The notes under the pieces are model-generated. The model searched no databases. It saw only the letters and a program-made list of their open reading frames with translations, and was not told where the DNA came from. A DNA stretch of 40,592 nucleotides from Phoronis australis (taxonomy: Eukaryota > Phoronida > Phoronidae), in NCBI GenBank assembly GCA_002633005.1, contig NMRA01000003.1, forward strand, positions 1,167,274-1,207,865, given 5' to 3'. This document shows positions 1-8,546 of the stretch, in pieces; within the stretch, counting starts at the first letter, position 1; every line of letters begins with the position of its first letter. The position numbers were made by a program, and so were the translations under genes.

Positions 1-1249
1 AGAGATCCTGACAAAACTACGAAAAACAAGCGTTGTGTTATATTTTCACAAGTCAATTCTTCATAACTTCATGGTCAATTTATTGATTTAGTGCCAAAAA
101 TAACGGCAATTTGCCAAAATGACATACGAATCCCCTTTGACTCAAGCGATGCCTCGTTCAACGTAACTTATCTCCAATAATTGGAACAGACACCAGCCCA
201 AACCTCTACCTGCCCTTCCTCGATGTGTTACGCCTTGAACTCATGTCTCTGTTTTCACATTGGAAGTAAAACAACGTAAATTCATCAAATTTACTCACCT
301 TGCCTGGTTTCGCTTCTCACAACCGGTTTCGTTCTCGATCGCTTTCCGGTCGTTCTCGATCGCGGGTTGGCCGGGGTGCCATTTTAGATGGATCCACCGC
401 TGAAAGAGCAGCTCTATAGCTGATTTCTTTAGGTAACTAGCTTTTTTTACTCTAAGATATGTTTTGATTTAATCAGGGGAAATACTGCGGTGCCGCAACC
501 CTAATATTCAGGCGAATTGACATGCAACGTTTTTACCTCATCTGTCATGCCGTGTCATTCCATTATACCCCACACGTTTGTAACTCGAATTTGACTGGTG
601 TAGTAAAGTTGTCTTGCGCAACATCATACAGTGTACATGTAATATTTTTGAAAGAACTCGTTTTCCGAAGAATTGCTATTGTCGCGGGCGCCGTGGTCTG
701 GTGGCGAGTCCGTTTGAAGATGCACTCTAACAAGTTATGTCTATACAAAGAATGATCAAGGGGGTGGCACTCACATTGACAAAGTGACCGCATTCGCGAA
801 CAGTGTACAGTATCAGAAATTGCGGGGAGGCTGTATTTTCACAGCAAAATCTTGCGGGACTCGTGCGATGTTCAACAGGCCTTCTAAGGAGCTCTAGTTC
901 CCGGCGACCTCAACACCTACCGTCTTTCTAGCTGCAATAAGCACCACTGCCGTTTTCTATACTGGGAATTTCCTCAGAAAGGCCCACCCGATGAAAAGCC
1001 CATGCCCATGGGCATTTATTTGATGTTAGTACTTGGGGTTTCAAGCGTAAGGACTTTTATTTCGAAAATGGCAATTAGAGATGCAAATAGGTCCTAGGAT
1101 ACATCGTCTAGGTTTGAAGTAGTTCATGATGAACAGATCAAATTTAGTTGCGCATGTAAGTCTTTTGAATGGACTTGGCAACCTCAGGGAGCTTAGTAGT
1201 GCCAATTGAGCTGCGAAACGAGATGCTGACATTGTAGAGGCTTACAAGC
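1..1249. other. Left-edge non-genic stretch
   Basis: No defensible open gene runs through this stretch apart from the weak first-exon candidate at 299-384. Reading frames here are short and overlap in both directions, which is what random AT-rich DNA gives. Around 320-370 there is a local direct repeat of the phrase TTCTCGATCGC. Confidence 0.4.
299..384 (-). other. Possible first exon of a gene leaving the window
   Basis: On the minus strand an ATG in good context (AAAATGGCACC) at about 384 opens a short Arg-rich frame beginning MAPRPTRDRERP and stopping after roughly 20 codons. A strong splice donor, CAAG|GTGAGTAA, lies at 299/298. The short frame stops before that donor, so either the ATG is an upstream ORF in a 5' UTR exon, or a weaker donor inside (ACCG|GTTGTG) is used. 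The GC-rich base content and many CpGs differ from the surroundings and look like a promoter or first exon. No second exon was recognised in the remaining 298 bases. Low certainty. Confidence 0.22.
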
Positions 1250-1758
1250 TCATTGACACAGCAGTTGACGAAGTGTAAGCGTTGGGAACAAACATCGAAT
1301 ATGTCTGGTGAATGGTTCCAAGACAAGCAAACCATTGGATCCGATATACAGATTCCTCGGCAGTCCTGACAACAGCAGGATAGGACTAACGTTCCTGGAG
1401 AAACACCCACGTAATAAGTTATAATTCTACACAGTTTGTACGAAATGTCGTTTTTTTATGCTTGTGTACAATGAAAACGAAATAGAAATTATTTTTGGTC
1501 ATGCCAAATTTACCCAGTACAGCAGAGGTTCTCCGAGCGCACAGAAACTGATTCTGGTTTGTATTTCCACTTGGCTCTATCTGCTTCATATCTAAAATAT
1601 ATTTCACGGAGTGCGTAGTTAAATTTGTACTCAATACTTGTTTCTTCCAGTGAGTACAACAGAACGGTGCGAAAACCCTCCCATACAACCTCTCGCAGCA
1701 GTTGACGACCAGATGTGTAAAATACACGTATGAGCAACCACTGGGCATTAAAAAGTGT
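1250..1758 (-). CDS. Candidate two-exon 3' end of an unrecognised gene
   Basis: Two minus-strand exons can be joined in phase. The first, 1758-1514, follows a polypyrimidine acceptor (TCTCTTTAG), reads TLFNAQWLLIRVFYTS and so on for 81 codons, and ends ACTGG|GTAAAT in phase 2. The second starts at 1394 after TTTCTCCAG, completes a Gly codon and stays open for 47 codons (NVSPILLLSGLPRNLYIGS onward) to TGA at 1250-1252. The first exon is rich in charged and aromatic residues (for example RQLLREVVWEGFR) as real helical proteins are. I recognise no family. Other frames are also open here, and no upstream exons were identified, so this may be chance. Confidence 0.25.
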
Positions 1759-1799
1759 CTAAAGAGAAGTTTTCAATTCAATTTTTTTTTGCATAGTAC

Positions 1800-2130
1800 G
1801 TTTTAGGTCTCGCGACGGACCAGGCCAGCTTGATTTGTGTACTGAGATATTGAGTTTCAGTGTACTTGTGGCCCCTCGGCGAACTAGTCTCGTGATGTTT
1901 TTTACCAAAGTGTACTTTGTAAAACTATTTATCTCAGCCAGTACTGTTTGGTCCCGCGACAGATCGACTATTTTTATAGGGATAATAAGCACAGGTGTAC
2001 TTTTGGTCTCGTGACGAATCAGGCTAGCCTTTTTGTGTACTCTCAGTGTACATCTGGTCCCTCTGCGAACTGATGCTGTATACCTTTTCACCACGAGGTA
2101 CAGAATGTTTTGGTTTCGTGAAACTGTTTT
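1800..2130. repeat. Degenerate repeat with a CG-centred core
   Basis: A core close to GGTCTCGCGACGRA, usually near a TGTAC, recurs about five times with drift at roughly 60-80 base spacing (near 1805, 1870, 1953, 2010 and 2060). Two copies carry a CTCGGCGAAC or CTCTGCGAAC variant. The minus-strand reading frame across it (1759-2178) therefore shows an internal amino-acid repeat and is not a gene. Confidence 0.5.
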
Positions 2131-2294
2131 CAGAGGATTTGTTTCATGATACATTTGACGTTTTTCAATTGTTGTCAACGTGATTCAGCTTAATAAAGTG
2201 ATACTTAATTATTTATTGTCGCTTTTAATAATAGACTATGAGCTGAGAGCACCATCGTTCGCCAGTTTTTCTCGTGACAAGACAGAACACATGT

Positions 2295-2531
2295 TTATTT
2301 CCAGACTAACAGTACAGGTCTTACGCGATCATCTGAAATCCAATTTTTTACACCCCCTCGGTGCTCCTTATGCTCTTGAATATTTGGTAGTTGTCTAAAC
2401 CTCACACACAAATCACACTTTTTCATATACGACTTTTCGTATGCTGAAAAGGTGTGTGTAAGCAGATGTTCCAACAAAATTTTTTGCTGGTGGCGTGACT
2501 CATACCCAGATGTGCACAAATATAGTTTCAC
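2295..2531 (-). pseudogene. Possible degraded C2H2 zinc-finger fragment
   Basis: This 78-codon minus-strand frame contains a finger-like stretch, LCTSGYESRHQQKILLEHLL followed by TH, where the second cysteine expected of a C2H2 finger is missing. About ten residues later it holds KKCDLCVRFRQLPNIQEHKE followed by H, with C-X2-C and H-X2-H spacing. The frame ends in a stop overlapping AATAAA on the same strand. There is no splice support and no other fingers nearby, so a decayed copy or chance are both possible. Confidence 0.22.
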
Positions 2532-2669
2532 GAAACTGAGCCACGTTCATGTGACGCAATCGAGAATGATTTAAATTATCATAAGAAAAACTCAAGAGAC
2601 ATTTTAAGTGTCAGAAACTTACCAGGGTGCATGGAAATTTCACTATTTGGCTACAAAAACAAAAAAATT

Positions 2670-4150
2670 GTCTTACGCGGGAGGGGGGGTTTTCCCCTCC
2701 CGACCTCCCCCTCTCTCGCCGCCACGCGGCGCCTCGGATTCGACCTTTGCGGGAATCCTAAACCCCTCCTTACTGAAAGCATAGATCCGCCACTGAAGTA
2801 TTTACGTGTATTACTAAAAACATAGTATGCATCATGTTCATATTCACAAAATTCTGGGAAATTAGTAGGAGAAAAAGCATATGGAACTCCGAATTACATT
2901 TGAAGTGGTATAGAAACGAAGTTGTTATGGTTCAGGCTTAGGCGGACCTGAACAGCCAATGGACGGTTCCTTAAGCGCACCTAAACTACCTTTTGAAGTC
3001 GACATCCTCAATAATCCCAAAACAACCCTACATTCTAGGAGCTAAAAAATTACAAGAAATTTTTAATTTAATTTATTAGTCTTTCGCGATGGCGTACATC
3101 CTTAGTGGACACATGCAAGCTAATAAAAATATTAACGTTTGACACGCCACAAAGTCTGAACCTGACAAAAATTCTAAAAGTTTAGTAGTTCTATACCCTA
3201 GGAAAATGTCCAACTCGGGTTCTCTTGAGCACTTACTACGTAAGCCAACACTGGTGCTAGAGTTCTCCTATGCGCGAGACGAATCTCATCACAGAAATAA
3301 CTAATCGTATTCAAACGAAACCTTCGTGTACATGCACCATGCTTTATGCACTGTTCTTCAAAACGCCGTCAGTCATTGTTTTTAAAATGTCTCCATTTTG
3401 CATGAGGTTCTATGAAAAATACGAGTATTATTTTTATGAAAAAACGAAAACGAAGTAATTTAGAAAAATGCATTTACAGATGTGACGACGTTGTTGATAA
3501 CGTTTATTTACTACGAATGTGCCTTTCCTGTTAGTTTCATTTTAGTAAAAAGACGGTCTGATGGTCACGAGCCCCAGTTAGTAGCATGGGCGCAACCAGG
3601 GGGTTCGAGCCCCCAATTTGGCGAAGTGGACAAAAAGGTCCGCCCCAGAGAAACAAAAAGTCCGAGAAAACGAGACAAAAAGTCCACTAAAAAGGCGCAA
3701 ACGCACAATTCACCAACCCTGGACATGGTTCCCCTTTTTTTTTTAGTCCTTCGGCTTTTTTGTCGGTAAAAGTCCCACATTGTAGGAAATTCGAGCCCCC
3801 CATATTAAAGGGTGGGTGAGCGCATGAGCAGCAACTTGGTATTAAGTCAAATATTAAATTCTACAGGATTTCTACTTTCAAAAAATGTTTACTTTTACTG
3901 AGTCCAATTCAATATATTTTAGATATTTAGTTAAGTCCACAGACCATCCGATAAAAGCTTCACATATATCTCAANTAACTCAAAATCCTGGATCCGCCCC
4001 TGATCGGCACCTGGTGCAGTGGTTTACTTGTAAAACTAGAGGGAAAATAAAAAACTATTTTCATAAAGACATAAAATAAAAGTGTGTCATTGCAGACCAT
4101 ACGAACTCCTTTTGAAAAGCAATTGAAATAAAATCCACGTCTTCGCGCTT
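2670..4150. repeat. Repeat-derived intergenic DNA
   Basis: The stretch has no supported gene. It holds a GC-rich CCTCCC/GGGAGG foldback (about 2676-2730), an ATCCGCCACTG end shared with the 28.0 and 32.3 kb repeats (about 2786-2796), a GGGGGTTCGAGCCCCC palindrome in a purine-rich block (3595-3760), and an inverted end of the same repeat family around an assembly 'n' (3975-4002). Confidence 0.45.
3976..4002 (-). mobile_element. Fragment of the GTGGATCCAGG repeat family
   Basis: The end CAAAATCCTGGATCCGCCCC, followed by TG, is the reverse complement of the start of the fuller copy at 28033-28199. The single 'n' at 3975 falls at the edge of this match, so the repeat probably caused the assembly break. 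Confidence 0.5.
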
Positions 4151-4154
4151 GTAA

Positions 4155-4160
4155 TTTATT
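4155..4160 (-). promoter_or_regulatory. Candidate polyadenylation signal for the 4.65 kb DHHC gene
   Basis: TTTATT on the plus strand is AATAAA on the minus strand, about 490 nt beyond the stop of the upstream palmitoyltransferase gene. It is chosen by position only. Confidence 0.25.
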
Positions 4161-4652
4161 TGGCTACACTAGACACTCGATACTTTTCAATGTGGCACCT
4201 TTGGGTGAGATATGTTTAATTCAAACCGGAATTAACTAGAGACATGAAACTGAGTGGCACACAAGCAATCGACCATGAATGACGGCGTCATACAACAGGG
4301 GCCCGTTCCGAAGACACGACGCTCGCAAAAAAGCAAGATCATGCAAGATTTCGCAATGCATTACAAGCGAAGCACGTACAGTACGTGATTACTCAAGGTT
4401 AACTGCCGTCTTGGGTTTTTGTACGGAACGCACCCCTGGCGGTTTTCACCTAACAAAACAGGAATTAGGTTTATAAAATAGGAATAAATAAGATTGCACA
4501 GTGAAGACAATTCCAACCACTGGTTAGAGCGGCAAAGATAACAAAACACGCGTTAGTCAATGCAATATTGTCCATACATTTCTCTCCTTCGCGTGAACAG
4601 TGAATTCTATTAAACCAAGCCATCTATAATCGTAAGATCTGACACAGACAAC

Positions 4653-5642
4653 TCACGCTTTTACATTATTCCAGTTCAAACCGTCATCACCACATGGAAA
4701 CCAGTAATGGCAAGGAAAAACAAAATTAAGAAACCAATATTTCCCAAACACTCCGTGAATGTTTTCAGCAACTGAATTCATGTTCTTAACTCTGACTCTA
4801 TTATCCGCCTCGAATGACGTAATCCCAGAATGAACTAACTTTACCTGTTCTATGAAAAAGCTTGAACTTGTCGAACAGAACCAAATCAGCGAATACAAAA
4901 GGAAGACCACAATAGCGTCGTAAGAATCTACGTAACCAAACAGGGAACGGATTATAATAACGGGCAGGAACAAGTCAATCAACGAGAGATGAGGTAACAT
5001 ATACCATATCACAAACACCAATAGGTGAACGGATCCGATTGCGGTGCCAGCAGCGGCCCATATATTAAATACAATAAAAAATCTTTGGTTACGCAATCCG
5101 ACGCATGAATTGGTGAAGAAGCAATGATGATCTCTCTTCAGAATGCACTTTTTGCAAATGGGGCAATGATGTGTCCTCGGAGGTTTTTGTGCTTGACACA
5201 CAACACAAGGTTTCCACGACCAGTAAGGGTACATTCCGTACTTTTTATTGTCTTCAGTGGAGAGAGGCACTTTCACAAGAGGTGCTGAGGTCAAGTTACT
5301 CACATCTGTAGCATCAACATTAAAAGCAGGCGCACCGTTATGTGGTGTAAGACCATTGTCGGTGAAACGCACGAGCAACCAGTTAACCATCATCTGCGTA
5401 AACACTGTGCAGATGAATGTCTGCCAACACAGCAACGTGGTCGGATATTGTCCGCTGTACATTTCAGGCAATACGTTCACAACTAAGTGATATGCCGCAC
5501 CAAAAATCGTAACGAAGTACCAAACAGGGGCCATACGACCAACCCTATCGGCCGACAAAGGATTGCGTTTGATGCTTTTATAATGAGCTTTATACAAATC
5601 CATGAGAGACGCCTTCTCCGAGTTCAACCTGGTATCCTCCAT
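4653..5642 (-). CDS. DHHC-type palmitoyltransferase, ZDHHC22/24-like (copy A)
   Basis: Complete 329-residue frame in a single exon. It encodes a protein S-acyltransferase, which attaches palmitate to cysteines of membrane-associated proteins through an acyl-enzyme intermediate on the DHHC cysteine. Visible parts: hydrophobic segments at about 39-59 and 68-92; a zinc-binding Cys-rich domain from C146 to C180 with HHCPICKKCILKRDHHCFF and DHHC at 171-174; then hydrophobic segments at about 188-215, 222-236 and 243-265. The variant after DHHC (CFFTNSCVG rather than the common CPWxxNCVG) and the short C-terminus are those of the ZDHHC22/24-like class. The usual TTxE motif is replaced by TSFE (residues 274-277). 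It shares a C-terminal D-G-x-x-W-x-N-V-K signature with the neighbour at 6761. The likely location is the ER/Golgi membrane. Assignment to ZDHHC22 or ZDHHC24 specifically is not possible by eye. Confidence 0.9.
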   Translation of the reverse strand: MEDTRLNSEKASLMDLYKAHYKSIKRNPLSADRVGRMAPVWYFVTIFGAAYHLVVNVLPEMYSGQYPTTLLCWQTFICTVFTQMMVNWLLVRFTDNGLTPHNGAPAFNVDATDVSNLTSAPLVKVPLSTEDNKKYGMYPYWSWKPCVVCQAQKPPRTHHCPICKKCILKRDHHCFFTNSCVGLRNQRFFIVFNIWAAAGTAIGSVHLLVFVIWYMLPHLSLIDLFLPVIIIRSLFGYVDSYDAIVVFLLYSLIWFCSTSSSFFIEQVKLVHSGITSFEADNRVRVKNMNSVAENIHGVFGKYWFLNFVFPCHYWFPCGDDGLNWNNVKA

Positions 5643-6068
5643 ACTGTCGAGAGTATCCGCAAGTCAACTACTCCAAATATTTCGGACCCAAATATTTGGT
5701 TATCTTACGTGAGTATGAAAGTGGATTCGTCTGTCAGATATCTAAATTACGAGACTGGTGCAATACTTTAAAATAGAACAGAATCTTTTGGTTATATTGA
5801 AGACCAACGGGACACAACAGCAACTCGTGTGACCTATTTAACTAAGCTCATAACGAGGCGTAACCCTGGAGATAGCAAACAATGGCATTCCGGGTTATTA
5901 TTTACTTGTTCCATTGAATGCAGGAATGCATGAATTGTTGAATAACTGGCCACTGAGTTATCCCACATCATACGGGACCAAACTGCTTAACAGAGAACAT
6001 AAAAGAAATTGAAAAAAAAACATGCTGGGAAATAAAAACAAATATTGGAACAAACCACAATTTTTCTG

Positions 6069-6074
6069 TTTATT
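6069..6074 (-). promoter_or_regulatory. Candidate polyadenylation signal for the 6.76 kb DHHC gene
   Basis: TTTATT (minus-strand AATAAA) lies about 690 nt beyond the stop as assembled, or about 390 nt once the 300-base duplicated insert is removed. It is supported by position only. Confidence 0.25.
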
Positions 6075-6280
6075 GCCATTTGAACTCTCAGTTATGACCA
6101 AAACAATCATCCACAAAAGATACCGTACATCAATAGGCACAATCATGAAAGTGTTATTTGCCGATTTTTTGAACTTGAAAACTTATCACATAAACACAAA
6201 TTCTACAGAAATATTAGCTGTATATATTAGAGTCAAAATTTTGCGGAAAAATCCATCAAAAAGACTCACATGAACAGGCA

Positions 6281-6727
6281 TAATCACTGTGCATTATAAT
6301 CACCACACATCAAGAGTAAAACTGTCATCAAAGAATACGACAAAACCACAAAAAGAAACAAATCTGTATACTCAGCTTATTCGGTATACCCCAACTTTCA
6401 AGAAAATGTATTTAACTTATTTTATGTGTAACAGGAGTGCCCTGGACATGATTATGTAAGTGAGATATATGCGCCCTCTAGTGGTCAAGCTGTGTATTAC
6501 GTATGGAATTTTCCTATGATGTTGAGTCCTTTGGACATGGCCAAATAAGGTCAGAAGCTAGGAGCTATGGGCCTCGCCCNTAATCACTGTGCATTATAAT
6601 CACCACACATCAAGAGTAAAACTGTCATCAAAGAATACGACAAAACCACAAAAAGAAACAAATCTGTATACTCAGCTTATTCGGTATACCCCAACTTTCA
6701 AGAAAATGTATTTAACTTATTTTATGT
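6281..6727. repeat. Exact 147-base duplication around an assembly gap
   Basis: Bases 6281-6427 recur without visible change at 6581-6727, immediately after the single 'n' at 6580. The 152 bases between the copies (6428-6579) occur only once. They contain GCGCCCTCTAGTGG, a phrase common at ends of invertebrate repeats. This is best read as two alleles of the 3' region of the DHHC gene copy B laid end to end, one carrying an insertion. Confidence 0.85.
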
Positions 6728-6760
6728 AAAAAATGGAGAATTATCATAAATTTGTGGTTT

Positions 6761-7645
6761 CTAAATATTTTTCACATTTCTCCAGTGAATGCCGTCGTGA
6801 TTTGTTTTTAAAAATGGCATAGGAAAAATGAAGTTCAACAGCCCATATGGACCAAACACAGACCTAAAACTTTCTAAAGCTGAGGTGCAATGGTGACTAT
6901 TCCCTTTCCAAAACTCATGAGTTGTCTGCCCTTTTAAGATAATAACTAACTGCCACAAAAAGAAGCCAGCTGTTCCCACCCCTGTCATCAATGCCAGAGA
7001 CATTACCAAAACAACATGAAGTATTGTATACGGAGTGTAACCAAACAACCACTGGGCAAATGTGATTGGTAAAATATAGCGGTAAAAATGTGAGCTCATG
7101 AGAGGAAAATACTCTAAATACAAGTAAGTCACACAGAAATAGAATGTTATAAAAGAACCTAGAGAGACGTAAAAGTTAAAGACAACGAAATACCGTTGAT
7201 TATGAAAACCTATGCAACAGGCTGTAAAGAAACAGTGATGATCTCTTTTCAGAATACACTTCTGACATAGAGGGCAATGGTGGGCTCTTGGCGGTCGTTT
7301 CAAAGAACACTCGTAACACAGGTTCCATGTAGGGTCCTCGGCCACTGTAGGTAATCCTGGCTTGTACTCGCTTGTACGGGAGTATGTAAGATAATAGTTG
7401 AGGTAGAGATTGACCATGATATAGAATGACATCCACAACATGTTGGAATGTTCATTAGCTGAGCCAGCATATACAGTTGGATAAACAAGGATGAGTAAAG
7501 TAAGATACAACATGGCCGACACACCCACTCCATATATCACTCCAAACACTTGCATGGCTTTCAGTGATGAAGTCGTAGCGGGGCCATGTTTAGCAAAGTA
7601 TTGTTCCAGAGGACTGCTTTTGAATTGCTTAAACAGGTCATCCAT
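6761..7645 (-). CDS. DHHC-type palmitoyltransferase, ZDHHC22/24-like (copy B)
   Basis: Frame of 294 residues starting MDDLFKQFKSS. The frame is open further upstream, but a splice acceptor (TATATTTCAG) ends at 7741 and the extra residues look like 5' UTR, so the ATG at 7645 is preferred. Hydrophobic segments lie at about 33-55, 70-87, 152-175 and 208-236. The Cys-rich domain runs from C110 to C144, with HHCPLCQKCILKRDHHCFF and the catalytic DHHC at 135-138. A canonical TTxE motif (TTHE, 241-244) follows the last membrane segment, and the protein ends with DGIHWRNVKNI. It is a tandem paralogue of the gene at 4653: same strand, about 1.1 kb apart, same unusual DHHCFF variant and same C-terminus. 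The predicted function is membrane protein S-palmitoylation. Part of its 3' region is falsely duplicated in the assembly. Confidence 0.9.
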   Translation of the reverse strand: MDDLFKQFKSSPLEQYFAKHGPATTSSLKAMQVFGVIYGVGVSAMLYLTLLILVYPTVYAGSANEHSNMLWMSFYIMVNLYLNYYLTYSRTSEYKPGLPTVAEDPTWNLCYECSLKRPPRAHHCPLCQKCILKRDHHCFFTACCIGFHNQRYFVVFNFYVSLGSFITFYFCVTYLYLEYFPLMSSHFYRYILPITFAQWLFGYTPYTILHVVLVMSLALMTGVGTAGFFLWQLVIILKGQTTHEFWKGNSHHCTSALESFRSVFGPYGLLNFIFPMPFLKTNHDGIHWRNVKNI

Positions 7646-7728
7646 GATTTTTATTCCCTTCAAATTCTTTGGTTTCTGGAATGATGAGAGACTCTTGTTG
7701 TTAGTGGCCCAATCACGTATCACACCAA

Positions 7729-8293
7729 CTGAAAATTGACCTGAAATATAGTGAAGTACAATCATTATCAAAATGTGACATAAATTGAATTTGATTCAAT
7801 ATTCTGAACACATGACATCATCTGGAATCAAATTACACCAATGGGATTCTTCTACCTTTGGAGGAGTAAAAGTCAAGTACACAGGACCCTCGCCAGGAGT
7901 CATTTTGAGGAAATCACTTCAGTTAACGGACAAAAAGTTTGAAGGAAACAAATCTTACAAATTCCTCTGGATATCTTCCCATGCTACCTTTTGCAAGTGT
8001 CAAGGACAAGGTAATGTGGTCCGCTCAGTCTCGTGCTTGTTGTGGCCGAACTCGTGTGTAAAATGCATTTTTAACGAAGTGAAACCTCTTAATCCGTGAG
8101 CGGATTAATTTAGGGCATATTTATTAAAATACACAGAAGTGAGATTAGTACAGAAATCAGTGAGGAGTATTGTAGCCTCTCAAAAGCCAGCCGAGGGGCT
8201 ATGTGTTGCCTAGATTCAGTCAGGCCTATTCCGTGACATCTATTCTGTCGGAAGTCGGAGTCGAACTCGGACCAGGAAAGGACTCGCCTCACC
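7729..8293 (-). other. Likely 5' UTR intron of DHHC copy B
   Basis: Minus-strand acceptors end at 7741 (TATATTTCAG) and 7729 (TCAATTTTCAG), and a donor GAACAG|GTGAGGCG sits at 8293/8292. This would give a non-coding first exon upstream of 8293 and a promoter facing the PRDM15-like gene. The sequence just upstream of the donor also resembles an acceptor, so the first-exon limits are uncertain. Confidence 0.3.
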
Positions 8294-8495
8294 TGTTCAC
8301 CGACTGCAAAAATGATAAAAATGAGCCGAAAGTCTTACGTTATCCGACAAAATGATTGCATTTAGTTTCCTAAATATTTGACTTGATTAAATTTCTGCAA
8401 ACAGCGGACTCACTTGCAAACGCATCTGATGGAGATAACTGAATGAAATCAAAACTCGCGCTGCTCCGCTAACCATTCTGACATTTCTGTTTCTG

Positions 8496-8546
8496 ACGGA
8501 AGTTCAAGTAGAGCGCATGCGCATTCCGGGTTTGCTAAAATGGCGG
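8496..8546 (+). promoter_or_regulatory. ETS, NRF1 and YY1 motif cluster at the PRDM15-like start
   Basis: Within 51 bases lie ACGGAAGT (8496-8503, ETS-type), the palindrome GCGCATGCGC (8513-8522, the NRF1 consensus), ATTCCGGG (8523-8530, weak ETS-like, opposite strand), and AAAATGGCGG (8537-8546, YY1 type) overlapping the start ATG at 8540. This grouping is typical of TATA-less, broadly expressed animal promoters, and a YY1 site over the first ATG is a known arrangement. Transcription start is inferred to be within a few tens of bases upstream of 8540. Confidence 0.65.

Larger units (their letters stand above)
5643..6760. other. Spacer between the two DHHC genes
   Basis: Just beyond the copy A start codon lie its 5' UTR and promoter, with no recognisable motif. 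The region from about 6069 to 6760 is likely 3' UTR of copy B plus the false duplication described at 6281-6727. No coding signal was seen. Confidence 0.4.

Noticed and set aside
1759-2178. 139-codon minus-strand frame
   Set aside because: Its internal amino-acid repeat simply mirrors the DNA repeat at 1800-2130, and it has no family likeness.
3596-3620. GGTTCGAGCCCCC resembling the B box of a tRNA gene
   Set aside because: It is the centre of a palindrome in a repeat block; there is no A box, cloverleaf or acceptor stem around it.
8236-8300. Minus-strand tRNA-like stretch (GTCGGTGAACAG to TTCCGAC with GAGTTCGACTCC)
   Set aside because: It has a B-box-like element and a partial end stem but is only about 58 bases long, with no A box or anticodon arm; at most a decayed tRNA-derived repeat.
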